A stretch of 64,000 nt of DNA from Flaviflagellibacter rhizophilus (GTDB lineage: Bacteria; Pseudomonadota; Alphaproteobacteria; Rhizobiales; Methylopilaceae), in NCBI RefSeq assembly GCF_033898525.1, contig NZ_JAXAFJ010000001.1, positions 372,001-436,000 of the forward strand, in the 5' to 3' direction. A program made the translations under genes and the position numbers. Shown piece after piece: positions 24,653 to 33,768 of this stretch (its first letter is position 1; every line of letters starts with the position of its first letter). The notes beneath the pieces are model-generated. The model was not told where the DNA came from, made no database searches, and saw nothing but the letters and a program-made list of their open reading frames with translations.

Positions 24653-25606
24653 ATGCTGTTCTACATCGCCCGCCGCCTGCTCTACTCGATCCCGATCGCC
24701 ATCGGCGTGACGCTCATCGTGTTCTCCCTGGTGCACATCGCACCGGGGGATCCCGTCAGCGCCATCCTGCCGAACGAGGCGACGGCCGAAATGGTGGAGC
24801 AGGCCCGCAAGGATTACGGCCTCGATAAGCCCTTCGTCGTCCAGTACGCGATCTGGCTTGGCCATGCGGCAATCGGCGATCTGGGCACGTCGATCGGCAG
24901 CGGACGTCCCGTGTTCGACGAGGTTGCCGGCGCCGTCGGCAACACCGTCATCCTCGCGATCAGCGCCGGACTCGTGGCCTGCATCATGGGCTTCGTGCTC
25001 GGCATGGTGGCGGGGCTGTGGCGCGACCGTCTGGCGGACCATCTCGTCAGCCTCTTCACCATCTCCGGGGTCAGCCTGCCGCATTACTGGCTGGCGATCC
25101 TGCTCGTCATCATCTTCTCCGTGAACCTGTCCTGGCTGCCGCCGCTCGGTATAGGCCCCGACACCTCCGATGGCTGGCGCCCCGACTGGGCCCATCTCCA
25201 GCACCTGATCCTGCCCACCATCGCCACCGCCGCGATCCCGATGGCCGTGATCGCCCGCACCATGCGCGCCGCCGTGGTCGATGTGCTGGACCAGGACTTC
25301 GTCACCACGCTTCGGGCCAAGGGCCTGCTGCCGCGCCGCGTGCTGTGGCACGTCGTGCGCAACGCGCTGCCCACCACGCTGGCCGTCATGGGCCTCCAGC
25401 TCGGCAACATGCTCGGCGGCTCGGTGCTGGTCGAGACCGTGTTCGCCTGGCCGGGCACCGGCTTCCTGCTCGCCAGCGCCATCTTCCAGCGCGACCTGCC
25501 GCTGCTTCAGGGCACGATGCTCGTGCTGGCGATGTTCTTCGTCATCCTCAACCTCGCGGTCGACCTGCTCCAGAGCTGGACCGATCCACGCATTCGGAGG
25601 GCCTGA
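24653..25606 (+). CDS. peptide-type ABC transporter permease (DppB-like)
   Basis: A 317-residue inner-membrane permease with six helices. The N-terminal MLFYIARRLLYSIPIAIGVTL and the early PGDP motif (HIAPGDPVSA) are typical of DppB/OppB; the EAA loop reads LRAKGLLPRRVLWHVVRNALP. It starts 17 bases after the binding-protein gene, with no hairpin between them, unlike the other transporters here. It pairs with the DppC-like protein encoded next. Confidence 0.93.
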   Translation: MLFYIARRLLYSIPIAIGVTLIVFSLVHIAPGDPVSAILPNEATAEMVEQARKDYGLDKPFVVQYAIWLGHAAIGDLGTSIGSGRPVFDEVAGAVGNTVILAISAGLVACIMGFVLGMVAGLWRDRLADHLVSLFTISGVSLPHYWLAILLVIIFSVNLSWLPPLGIGPDTSDGWRPDWAHLQHLILPTIATAAIPMAVIARTMRAAVVDVLDQDFVTTLRAKGLLPRRVLWHVVRNALPTTLAVMGLQLGNMLGGSVLVETVFAWPGTGFLLASAIFQRDLPLLQGTMLVLAMFFVILNLAVDLLQSWTDPRIRRA

Positions 25607-25608
25607 CC

Positions 25609-26514
25609 ATGCACGGAGCCCTTTCGCCCGCAGCCGACGCGCTCGCATCCGAGGTTCCGCCCGCGCCGCAGCGCCACCAGAGCTATCTTCGCGTCGTCTT
25701 CGGCCGTTTCCTGCGTCAGCCCATCCCCGTGATCGCGGCGGTCATCCTTCTTGCGATCATACTGGCAGCCGTGGGAGCCGATCTGGTCGCCCCGCATGAC
25801 CCGTTCCAGACCAGGGTCAGCCGCCGGCTGGCCGCGATCGGGACCTCGGACCGGCTGCTGGGCGGCGACGAACTTGGCCGTGACGTGCTGACCCGGCTGA
25901 TCTATGGCGGGCGCATCTCGCTCACCATGGCCATCGTACCGGTGGCGATCGGGCTGTTCATCGGCGGCTTCCTCGGCATCCTCGCCGGCTATGCCGGCGG
26001 GCGCGTGAACATGGCCATCATGCGCGCCATGGACGTGTTCTATGCCTTCCCGTCCATCCTGCTGGCCGTGGCCATCGCCGGCGCGCTTGGGCCGGGTCTC
26101 GTCAACGGCATCCTTGCGCTGTCGCTGGTGTTCATCCCGCCCATCGCGCGCATGGCCGAAAGCGTCACCACGCAGGTGCGCGGCTATGAATATGTCGTCG
26201 CCGCACGCCTCTCCGGCGCCTCCACGGTGCGCATCCTGCGCGAGCACGTGCTGAGCAATGTCGCGGGGCCCATCCTCGTCTTCTCGTCGAGCCAGGTCTC
26301 CGTCTCCATCATCGCGGCGTCCGGCCTCAGCTTCCTGGGTCTCGGCGTCTCGCCGCCGCTGGCGGACTGGGGGCTTATGCTCTCGGCGCTGCGCCAGTCG
26401 ATCTACGTCAACCCATGGGTCGCGGCCCTGCCCGGCGCGATGATCTTCATCACGTCGATGAGCTTCAACCTCGTGAGCGACGGCGTCCGCAAGAGCATGG
26501 AGGTGCGGCGATGA
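25609..26514 (+). CDS. peptide-type ABC transporter permease (DppC-like)
   Basis: A 301-residue permease: an N-terminal OppC-type hydrophilic tail, a first helix (VIAAVILLAIILAAVGADLV), the family's HPFGTDxxGRD region seen here as GGDELGRDVLTRLIYGGR, and an EAA loop AARLSGASTVRILREHVLSNV. The start at 25609 follows CGGAGGG, 3 bases after the DppB-like stop. Its TGA overlaps the ATG of the first ATPase gene. Confidence 0.93.
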   Translation: MHGALSPAADALASEVPPAPQRHQSYLRVVFGRFLRQPIPVIAAVILLAIILAAVGADLVAPHDPFQTRVSRRLAAIGTSDRLLGGDELGRDVLTRLIYGGRISLTMAIVPVAIGLFIGGFLGILAGYAGGRVNMAIMRAMDVFYAFPSILLAVAIAGALGPGLVNGILALSLVFIPPIARMAESVTTQVRGYEYVVAARLSGASTVRILREHVLSNVAGPILVFSSSQVSVSIIAASGLSFLGLGVSPPLADWGLMLSALRQSIYVNPWVAALPGAMIFITSMSFNLVSDGVRKSMEVRR

Positions 26515-27590
26515 GCCTGCAGCTTTCCCGTCCTGCCCCGCTCCGCCAGATCGAGGATCGCGGCGGTCCCGCCCAGCCGCTCCTCATCGCGAAAGGTTTG
26601 CGCAAGTGGTTCCGCCTGTCGGGCGGGCTGTTCGGCCGCGCGGCCACCGTGGTTCGCGCCGTGGACGATTTCGACCTTGAGGTGAAGAAGGGCGAGACCG
26701 TCGGCATTGTGGGCGAGTCCGGGTGCGGCAAGTCCACGGCCGCCCGGCTCATCTCCGGCATCACGCCCGCCGACGAGGGCGAGGTGGTGCTGGACGGTGA
26801 AAGCTTCTTCGCTCCACGCAGCCGCATCAGCCGCGAGCAGCGCCGCGCCGTGCAGATGGTGTTCCAGGACAGCGCGTCCTCGCTCAACCCGCGCATGACC
26901 ATCACCGAGACCATCGCCTTCGGGCCGCGCGCCCACGGGGTCTCGCGGGCCGAGGCGCGGGACTATGCTCTGGACCTGCTCGCGGGCGTGGGCCTGCCGC
27001 CGTCCCGCTTCGGCGAGCGCTACCCCGTCGCGCTTTCGGGAGGACAGCGGCAGCGCGTCAACATCGCGCGTGCCATCGCCATGCGGCCGCGCCTGCTGGT
27101 GCTGGACGAGCCGGTGTCGGCGCTCGACAAATCGGTGGAAGCCCAGGTGCTGAACCTTCTCGTGCGCATGCGCGAGGAGCTCGGCCTCAGCTACGTCTTC
27201 ATCTCCCACGACCTCAATGTCGTGCGCTACATCTCCGACCGTGTCATCGTGATGTATCTCGGCCAGATCGTGGAGCAGGCCGATGCCGGCGACCTGTTCG
27301 CCACGCCGCGCCACCCCTATACGCGCGCCTTGTTCGCCTCGAAGCCGTCGCTCGATCCGCGCCACCGCGTGCAGGTGGCACCGCTGGTCGGGGATCCGCC
27401 CGATCCGGTCAATCCGCCGAGCGGCTGCCGTTTCCGCACCCGGTGCCCCATCGCCGAGCCGCTGTGTGCCGCCGCCAAGCCGCCGCTGGACATCATCCCC
27501 GGTTCGGGAGACGGCCACCGCGCGGCCTGCTGGGCCGCGATCCCCGGCTCCGGGCATAGCCTGTCTGCCAATGCGGGAGTGCTGCAATGA
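26511..27590 (+). CDS. peptide-type ABC transporter ATP-binding protein (OppF-like)
   Basis: A 359-residue ATPase. Walker A GESGCGKST, signature LSGGQRQR, Walker B LLVLDEPVSALD, H-loop ISHDLNVV, and the oligopeptide C-terminal domain PLVGDPPDPVNPPSGCRFRTRCPIAEPLC with its Cys residues that can carry an Fe-S cluster in relatives. FQDSASSLNPRMT is the OppF-type Q-loop. The ATG overlaps the preceding stop, and its own TGA overlaps the next ATG, so the two ATPases and the permease are coupled. Confidence 0.93.
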   Translation: MSLQLSRPAPLRQIEDRGGPAQPLLIAKGLRKWFRLSGGLFGRAATVVRAVDDFDLEVKKGETVGIVGESGCGKSTAARLISGITPADEGEVVLDGESFFAPRSRISREQRRAVQMVFQDSASSLNPRMTITETIAFGPRAHGVSRAEARDYALDLLAGVGLPPSRFGERYPVALSGGQRQRVNIARAIAMRPRLLVLDEPVSALDKSVEAQVLNLLVRMREELGLSYVFISHDLNVVRYISDRVIVMYLGQIVEQADAGDLFATPRHPYTRALFASKPSLDPRHRVQVAPLVGDPPDPVNPPSGCRFRTRCPIAEPLCAAAKPPLDIIPGSGDGHRAACWAAIPGSGHSLSANAGVLQ

Positions 27591-28576
27591 GCGACGCAGC
27601 CAATAGCGCGCCGGTCCTCGAGATCACCGACCTCGACGTGTCCTTTCCGGCCCCTTCGGGCTGGGTGCCGGTGGTGCGCGGCATCGATCTCTCGGTCGAA
27701 CGCGGTCGCGTCCTCGTCCTCCTCGGCGAGTCCGGCTCGGGCAAGAGCGTCACGCTGCGCGCCGCGGTCGGCCTGCTGCGCGGCGAAGGCGCGCGTGTCT
27801 CCGGCAATGTCCGGGTGGACGGTCGCGACGTGATGGCGATGGGCCCTCGCGAACTGGCCGACCTGCGCGGCAATCGCGTTGGCTTTATCTTCCAGGAACC
27901 GATGACGGCGCTCGATCCCGTCTTCCGCATCGGCGACCAGATTGCCGAGACCGTGATGCGCCATCGCGGCGTGACGCAGGAGAAGGCCTGGGCGCGCGCC
28001 AAGGAGCTGTTCGACCTCGTCCAGATCCCCTCCGCCGAGCGCCGGCTGCGCGCCTACCCCTCCGAACTGTCGGGCGGGCTGCGCCAGCGCGCGATGATCG
28101 CGATGGCGATGAGCTGCGACCCTGCACTGCTGCTGGCCGACGAGCCGACGACCGCGCTGGACGCCACCGTGCAGATCCAGGTGCTGCTGATCCTTCGGCG
28201 GATCCAGAAGGATCTCGGCACCTCCGTGGTCTTCGTCACCCATGATCTCGGCGTCGCGGCGGAGATCGCGGACGATGTCGCGGTCATGTATGCCGGCCGC
28301 ATCGTGGAACGGGGACCCGCCGAACAGGTGCTGCTGGCGCCGCGTCATCCCTATACGCGGGCGCTCACCGGCTGCGTGGTGCAAGGCAGCTATCGCGACA
28401 ATGTGCTGGGTGAGCTCACGGGCTCTCCGCCGGATCTCAGCCGTCTCGGCGCGGGCTGCAGCTTCGCGCCGCGCTGCGCGGACCGCATCGACCTCTGCGC
28501 CGAAGCCGAACCGCACAGCACCGAGGCGGTACCCGGCCACCGCACCTCATGCCTGAGGATCGCGGCCGGTGCATGA
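27587..28576 (+). CDS. peptide-type ABC transporter ATP-binding protein (OppD-like)
   Basis: A 329-residue ATPase. Walker A GESGSGKSV, Q-loop FQEPMTALDPVFRIGDQ, signature LSGGLRQR, Walker B LLLADEPTTALD, H-loop VTHDLGVAAEIAD, and the C-terminal oligo_HPY region GSPPDLSRLGAGCSFAPRCADRIDLC. Gene order is F-like before D-like, the reverse of the common dpp order. 35 bases separate it from the first of the two tandem amidase genes. Confidence 0.93.
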   Translation: MSDAANSAPVLEITDLDVSFPAPSGWVPVVRGIDLSVERGRVLVLLGESGSGKSVTLRAAVGLLRGEGARVSGNVRVDGRDVMAMGPRELADLRGNRVGFIFQEPMTALDPVFRIGDQIAETVMRHRGVTQEKAWARAKELFDLVQIPSAERRLRAYPSELSGGLRQRAMIAMAMSCDPALLLADEPTTALDATVQIQVLLILRRIQKDLGTSVVFVTHDLGVAAEIADDVAVMYAGRIVERGPAEQVLLAPRHPYTRALTGCVVQGSYRDNVLGELTGSPPDLSRLGAGCSFAPRCADRIDLCAEAEPHSTEAVPGHRTSCLRIAAGA

Positions 28577-28611
28577 CGACAAGAACATGATGAAGACGTG
28601 GAGGACGTGAC

Positions 28612-29934
28612 GTGAACGTGCAAAGCCGCATTGGCGCGGAGAGCCTGACGGCCCTCGACGCGCGCTGCCAGATCGAAGACGGTACGCTGACCGCCTCGCA
28701 TCTTCTCGAAGCCTGCCTTGAGCGGATCGACGCCCGCGACGACGCGGTGAAGGCGTGGGTCCACATTGACCGCGACGGCGCCCGCCGCACCGCACGGGAA
28801 CTGGACGCGGGTCCCAGCCGGGGCCTGCTCCACGGCATCCCCTTCGGCGTCAAGGACATCATCGACACCTGGGACCAGCCGGCCACCTATGGCTCGCCGA
28901 TCTACAAGGGCCACCAGCCGCCATGGGACGGCTCGACCGCCGCGCTGCCGCGCGCAGCCGGCGCGGTGCTGCTGGGCAAGACGGTGACGACCGAGTTCGC
29001 CAATCGCCATCCCGGCCCGACGATGAACCCGCACAATCCGGAGCACACGCCGGGCGGGTCATCTTCCGGCTCCGCCGCCGCCGTGGCCGATCATCAGGTG
29101 CCGCTCGCCATCGGCACCCAGACGGGCGGCTCGGTGATCCGCCCCTCCGCCTATTGCGGCGCCTATGGCTACAAGCCGAGCCTGCAGCATTTCGGCAATG
29201 CCGGCGTGCGCACCAACACGGCGAGCTTCGACACCGTCGGCATCATGGCGCGGTCGGTCGGAGACCTCGCGCTGTTCCGTGCGGTGTTGAGCGAGACACC
29301 CTACAAGGCGCCGGAGCCGGAGGCCGTTTCGCGTCCGCGCATCGCCTTCTGCCGCACCCCGCATTGGGACCAGACGCTGCCGGAAACCCATGCGGCCATG
29401 GACGAGACGCAGAAGGCGCTGACCGCGTCCGGTGCCGAGGTGTTCGAGCTGCAGCTGCCAGACTTTTTCGACGGGCTGAACCGCGCCCACAAGATCGTCT
29501 GCGGCTTCGAATCCGTCCGCAACTACTCGGATGAACTGCGCCGCAACCCGGACAAGGTCAGTCAGGACTTCATGAAGGAGCGCGTCGAGGTGGGCTGGGC
29601 GTCCAGCCTGCAGGATTTCCGCGAGGCGCTGCGGCTCGGCATCCGCGCCCGCACATGGCTGGACGCGGCCATGGCGGACGGAAAGATCGACGCCATCCTT
29701 ACCCCGCCCGCGACCGGGGAGGCGCCGCATGGCCTGCGCACCACGGGCACCGCGATCATGAACTTCATCTGGACCCATTGCTACATGCCGGCGGTGACCC
29801 TGCCGCGCTTCAAGGGCCCCAACGGCCTGCCCGTCGGCGTGCAGTTCGTCGGCCGCCGCCATGAGGACACGCGGCTGCTGTCGCTCGCCGCCTGGGCCGA
29901 TGCCACCTTGATGAACCGTGCGGAGGCGCTGTGA
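28612..29934 (+). CDS. amidase signature family enzyme (tandem paralogue 1)
   Basis: A 440-residue amidase with triad Lys81 (FGVKDII), cis-Ser150 (GGSSSGSAA) and Ser174 (TGGSVIRPS). It starts with GTG at 28612 behind GGAGG at 28600-28604. It shares long blocks with the next gene, such as GKTVTTEFANRHPGPT and TPGGSS-x-GSAAAVAD, so the two arose by duplication. It lies directly behind the peptide-type transporter and presumably cleaves the imported compound in the cytoplasm, releasing ammonia or an amine. Confidence 0.9.
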   Translation: MNVQSRIGAESLTALDARCQIEDGTLTASHLLEACLERIDARDDAVKAWVHIDRDGARRTARELDAGPSRGLLHGIPFGVKDIIDTWDQPATYGSPIYKGHQPPWDGSTAALPRAAGAVLLGKTVTTEFANRHPGPTMNPHNPEHTPGGSSSGSAAAVADHQVPLAIGTQTGGSVIRPSAYCGAYGYKPSLQHFGNAGVRTNTASFDTVGIMARSVGDLALFRAVLSETPYKAPEPEAVSRPRIAFCRTPHWDQTLPETHAAMDETQKALTASGAEVFELQLPDFFDGLNRAHKIVCGFESVRNYSDELRRNPDKVSQDFMKERVEVGWASSLQDFREALRLGIRARTWLDAAMADGKIDAILTPPATGEAPHGLRTTGTAIMNFIWTHCYMPAVTLPRFKGPNGLPVGVQFVGRRHEDTRLLSLAAWADATLMNRAEAL

Positions 29935-31238
29935 TGACCGACACCCTGATCCGGAACCGCCCCTGCGAACTGTCCGCCGTCGATGCCGCGAAGGCGATCG
30001 CAGCCGGGCAGCTGACCTCCGAGGGGCTGGTGAAAAGCTGCCTCGAGCGCATCGAGGAGCGGGATGCCGATGTGCAGGCCTGGGCCTGGCTCGACACCGC
30101 CCATGCGCTGGAGCAGGCGCGCGCCGCCGATGCCGGTCCCGTCTCAGGCCCGCTGCACGGCGTGCCCGTCGCCCTCAAGGACATCATCGACGCCTATGGC
30201 ATGCCCACAGGCTTCAATTCGACGATTTATCCCGGATACATCCCGGACGCCGACAGTGCCTGCGCGGCGCTGATCCGGAAGTCTGGCGGCATCATCCTCG
30301 GCAAGACGGTCACCACCGAATTCGCCAACCGTCACCCGGGCCCAACCCGGAACCCGCTCGATCCGGAGCGCACGCCGGGCGGCTCGTCGCAGGGCTCGGC
30401 CGCCGCCGTCGCGGATTTCCAGGTGCCGCTGTCCATCGGCACCCAGACCAGCGGCTCCATCATCCGCCCGGCCGCTTATTGCGGCGTCGTCGGCTACAAG
30501 CCCAGCTTCGGCGAAGTCAGCCGCGTCGGCGTGAAGGAGCAGTCCGGATCGCTCGACACGCTCGGCCTCATCGGGCGCTCGACCGGGGATGTCGAACTGC
30601 TGCGCGCCGTCGTCACCGGCATTCCCTATGAGCCGGTCGCGCCGAGCGGCTTCGGCATCACGGTGGCTCTTTGCCGCCCGCCGGAATGGAACAAGGCCAC
30701 CGCCGAGGCCCGCGCCGACATCGAGGAAACGGCGGAGCTGTTCCGCGCCGAGGGCGCCGAGGTGGTGGAACTCGATCTGCCGACGGAGCTGTTCGGCGAG
30801 TGGCTGAACGACCATCGCCGCATCGCGAACTTCGAAGCCTCGCGGAACTTCGCGCACGAGAAGACGCACCACGCCGACAAGATCAGCAAGGCGCTTTGGG
30901 AAGGCCGCATCGTGGACGGCGCGCGCTGCCCGATCGAAGACTACATCGCCTCTCAGCGCAAGGCGGAGCGGATGCGCGCCTGGATGGATGAGCGGTTCGA
31001 AGGCTTCGACACCATCCTCACACTGTCCACGGCGGGCGAGGCGACGGTCGGCCTTGCCGACACCGGAAGCGCCACGTTCAACTCGCTGTGGACGCTGCTC
31101 TACACGCCCTGCATCTCCCTGCCCTCGGGCAAGGGGCCCGCAGGCCTGCCGCTGGCGGTGCAACTCGTCGGCCGCCGCTTCGAGGACGAGAAGCTGTTCG
31201 CCATCGCCTCCAGCCTCGAACACGCGTTGAAGGGCTGA
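29934..31238 (+). CDS. amidase signature family enzyme (tandem paralogue 2)
   Basis: A 434-residue amidase with triad Lys82 (VALKDII), cis-Ser151 (GGSSQGSAA) and Ser175 (TSGSIIRPA). I use ATG 29934, which overlaps the preceding TGA; a GTG one codon earlier is also possible. GGAGG upstream serves as ribosome site. Compared with its neighbour the third residue after GGSS is Gln rather than Ser, and the variable C-terminal substrate region (residues 210-340) differs more than the core, so the two probably split substrates or act in sequence. Confidence 0.9.
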   Translation: MTDTLIRNRPCELSAVDAAKAIAAGQLTSEGLVKSCLERIEERDADVQAWAWLDTAHALEQARAADAGPVSGPLHGVPVALKDIIDAYGMPTGFNSTIYPGYIPDADSACAALIRKSGGIILGKTVTTEFANRHPGPTRNPLDPERTPGGSSQGSAAAVADFQVPLSIGTQTSGSIIRPAAYCGVVGYKPSFGEVSRVGVKEQSGSLDTLGLIGRSTGDVELLRAVVTGIPYEPVAPSGFGITVALCRPPEWNKATAEARADIEETAELFRAEGAEVVELDLPTELFGEWLNDHRRIANFEASRNFAHEKTHHADKISKALWEGRIVDGARCPIEDYIASQRKAERMRAWMDERFEGFDTILTLSTAGEATVGLADTGSATFNSLWTLLYTPCISLPSGKGPAGLPLAVQLVGRRFEDEKLFAIASSLEHALKG

Positions 31239-31246
31239 CGCCGCAC

Positions 31247-32011
31247 ATGGACATGGTAGCGGCAGGGACAGCCGATCTCAGCCTTTGGCAGTTCCTCGCC
31301 CTTGGTGCGGTGGCGTTTTTCGGGGCGGTGCTCGGCGGCGTCAGCGGCTTCGGCGCGGGGCTCATCGTCACGCCGTTCCTCGTTCCCGTGGTCGGGATCA
31401 AGGGCGTGGTACCGGTGATGTCGGTCGCCATGGTTCTGGGCAACCTGTCGCGGTTCTGGGTGTACCGAGACCAGGTGCGTCGGGACGTGATCCTCAAGAT
31501 CATGATCCCGGCCGTGCCGGGCGTGATTGCGGGCACCCTGCTCTACGATGTGCTGCCACGCGAGCCGCTGGCGCTGTGCATCGGCGCCTTTCTGCTGGTC
31601 TCGATTCCGCTGCGGCGGCATCTGGCAAAGAAGGCCGTGGTGCCGACGCCCGCGGCAGTCGTAGGCGTCTCGGCGGGCTTCGGCGTGGTGTCGGGAGCCC
31701 TTCCCGGGGGCGGCATCGTGCTGATGCCCCTGCTGCTCGGGCTCGGGCTCAGCACCGGTGCGCTCGTCGGCACCGACGCCATCATCGGCATGGCGGTGAA
31801 CCTCGTGAAGATCGCCATGTTCGGGAAGCTCGACCTCCTGAACCGTGACCTCATGATCGGCGGCCTGCTCGTCGGCCTCTGCATGATCCCCGGCGCCTAC
31901 GGGGCGCGTTGGCTGATCGAGCGCATGAACGTGCACCTGCACACCGCGGTCATCGAGGGCCTCGTCGTGTTCAGCGGCCTGTCCTTCATCTGGTCGGGCC
32001 TATTCCCGTGA
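31247..32011 (+). CDS. TauE/SafE-family membrane transporter
   Basis: A 254-residue protein with about eight membrane helices and the internal duplication typical of TauE/SafE: VLGGVSGFGAGLIVTPFLVPVVGIKGVVPVM in the first half and SGALPGGGIVLMPLLLGLGLSTGALVGTDAIIG in the second. Characterised members export sulfite, sulfoacetate or similar anions. It starts 8 bases after the second tandem amidase, so it is the last gene of the operon and may export an organic acid product. No strong ribosome site is visible; ATG 31253 is an alternative. Confidence 0.87.
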   Translation: MDMVAAGTADLSLWQFLALGAVAFFGAVLGGVSGFGAGLIVTPFLVPVVGIKGVVPVMSVAMVLGNLSRFWVYRDQVRRDVILKIMIPAVPGVIAGTLLYDVLPREPLALCIGAFLLVSIPLRRHLAKKAVVPTPAAVVGVSAGFGVVSGALPGGGIVLMPLLLGLGLSTGALVGTDAIIGMAVNLVKIAMFGKLDLLNRDLMIGGLLVGLCMIPGAYGARWLIERMNVHLHTAVIEGLVVFSGLSFIWSGLFP

Positions 32012-32013
32012 TG

Positions 32014-32045
32014 GGAGAAGACCAAGCGCAAGCTCGCCCTTCTCC
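32014..32045. terminator. possible bidirectional terminator hairpin
   Basis: GGAGAAG (32014-32020) and CTTCTCC (32039-32045) enclose a smaller AGC-GCAA-GCT hairpin in the gap between the convergent TauE/SafE and formamidase genes. Weak stem and no clear T-run, but the place is right for a shared terminator. Confidence 0.35.
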
Positions 32046-32112
32046 GCACCACGGATCATTACTTGGTTTGTTCACGAGAACCCGGATGATCAGGCCTTTC
32101 TAGGCAGTGCAC

Positions 32113-33060
32113 CTAGTCGAGCGGCAGCAGGCTCTTGTCCAGCATCATGTGCACCCCCTTGTTGCCATCCACGGTCTGCGTGATCCGCAGATTGCCGGCC
32201 AGCGAGCAGAGCATGTAGGCCTGGTTGCGGTTCAGCGAGGTGCGGTCGCAGATGTGCTGCACCATCTCCCGCACGGCCTGCTTCATGGCATCGTCGAGAT
32301 CCTCGTCGAGACCGATGGAGATGAGGTGCGTCTTGCTCTCGGCGAACGGCCAGACATAGGAGAGGTCCTTGCGCACCGTGAGGCGAAAGCTGCCGCTGAG
32401 ACCTGTTTCCAGGGCGGTGATGCAGACTTCGCCGTCGCCCTGCACGCCATGACCGTCGCCGGCATAGAACAGTGCGCCCTCATTGTAGACCGGCAGGTAC
32501 AGCGTCGTGCCGGCCTTCAGTTCCTTGTTGTCCATATTGCCGCCGAAGCTGCGGGGCACGGGCGAACCGACGCGGCCCCATGCGGCCGGCGGCGCCGTCG
32601 CAATGATGCCGAAGAACGGGTCCAGCGGGATTTCCGTGCCCCACGGCATGGTGCAGACATTGCGCTCGTGATCGACGCGCGGATGAATGGTCTCGTAGTC
32701 GGTGAACTCGTCCGGAAGGGTGCCGAGCAGCGGCAGGATGGCGACGAAACCCCAATCCTGGTTGATCTTGGCGTCGAGGATATCGACCTGCAGGACGTCG
32801 CCGGGCATGGCGCCCTTCACGAAAACGGGTCCTGTCACGAAATGAGGGCCCGCGCCCTGTGCCATGGAGGCGAGAGCCTTGGCGTAGGCTTCCGGAACCA
32901 CATAGCCCTCGGGCGGCAGCGCCTCGGGACCGCCCGCCGGGAACGAGTGCAGCAGGACCGTGTCACCGGACTCCACTTCCAGGACCGGCTTATGCGTGGC
33001 ATCGAAATAGCCCCAGACCATGTTTTCCGGGGTTGCGGGTATCTCGTGTGTACGCGGCAT
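32113..33060 (-). CDS. fmdA: acetamidase/formamidase family protein
   Basis: A 315-residue cytoplasmic metal-dependent amidase of the FmdA_AmdA family. Visible blocks are SGDTVLLHSFPAGG, VKGAMPGDVLQVDILD, the conserved NVCTMPWGTEIPLDPFFGIIATAPP, SFGGNMDNKELKAGTTLYLPVYNEGALFYAGDGHGVQGDGEVCITALE, and the final NKGVHMMLDKS. It releases ammonia from formamide or short amides. It follows urtE by 14 bases at the end of the urt operon, the arrangement known from Methylophilus fmd genes where transporter and formamidase are linked. Whether the preferred amide is formamide or acetamide cannot be told. Confidence 0.88.
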   Translation of the reverse strand: MPRTHEIPATPENMVWGYFDATHKPVLEVESGDTVLLHSFPAGGPEALPPEGYVVPEAYAKALASMAQGAGPHFVTGPVFVKGAMPGDVLQVDILDAKINQDWGFVAILPLLGTLPDEFTDYETIHPRVDHERNVCTMPWGTEIPLDPFFGIIATAPPAAWGRVGSPVPRSFGGNMDNKELKAGTTLYLPVYNEGALFYAGDGHGVQGDGEVCITALETGLSGSFRLTVRKDLSYVWPFAESKTHLISIGLDEDLDDAMKQAVREMVQHICDRTSLNRNQAYMLCSLAGNLRITQTVDGNKGVHMMLDKSLLPLD

Positions 33061-33074
33061 GGGGTGCTCCGGCC

Positions 33075-33767
33075 TTAGATGGCGATGTGGCGTGAGAGGG
33101 CGTCGCGGGTCATTGCATCACGACCACCCGCCTCGATGACGCTGCCGCGCGAAAGCACGACGAAACCATCGGCAAGGCGGATTGCGAAATCGAGGTATTG
33201 TTCAACGAGAAGGATCGACATGCGGCCCTTCAACGAGGCGATAGCGGCTTCGATCGTCTTGACGATGGAGGGCTGGATGCCCTCCGTCGGCTCGTCGAGG
33301 ATGAGAAGGCGCGGGCGAGTGACCAAAGCGCGGGCGATGGCCAGTTGCTGCTGCTGACCGCCGGAAAGCTGACCGCCGGCCTTGCCCCACAATTCAGTCA
33401 GGGCCGGGAACAGTTCGAGCGCCTCTTCGATGGCGCCGTCGTGCAGGGTGCCGTGAGCCCGTGCCGCGACGCGGATGTTGTCGCGAACGCTGAGTTCCGC
33501 GAAGATTTCCCGACCCTGCGGCACGTAGGCGAGGCCATTCTGCGAGCGCCGGTGCGTAGACCACGTCGTGATGTCCTGGTCGGCGAAGACGACGGCTCCG
33601 GCGCTCGGAGGCAAGAGGCCGACGATGGACCGCAGCAGCGTGGTCTTGCCGGCTCCGTTGCGGCCGAGCACGGCCACGCAGGAGCCGGCCTCGACGGTGA
33701 CGTTGACCCGGCGCAGCACCTGCGCGCTGCCGTAGTGCTGATCGAGATCGCAGACGACGAGCTTCAT
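33075..33767 (-). CDS. urtE: urea/short-amide ABC transporter ATP-binding protein UrtE
   Basis: A 230-residue LivF-type ATPase. Walker A GRNGAGKTT, signature LSGGQQQQ, Walker B LLILDEPTEGIQPSIV. The EGIQPSIV ending of Walker B, and NGLAYVPQGREIFAELSVRDN, are typical of UrtE. One base separates it from the urtD stop. It energises the permease pair UrtBC together with UrtD. Confidence 0.92.
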   Translation of the reverse strand: MKLVVCDLDQHYGSAQVLRRVNVTVEAGSCVAVLGRNGAGKTTLLRSIVGLLPPSAGAVVFADQDITTWSTHRRSQNGLAYVPQGREIFAELSVRDNIRVAARAHGTLHDGAIEEALELFPALTELWGKAGGQLSGGQQQQLAIARALVTRPRLLILDEPTEGIQPSIVKTIEAAIASLKGRMSILLVEQYLDFAIRLADGFVVLSRGSVIEAGGRDAMTRDALSRHIAI

Positions 33768-33768
33768 G

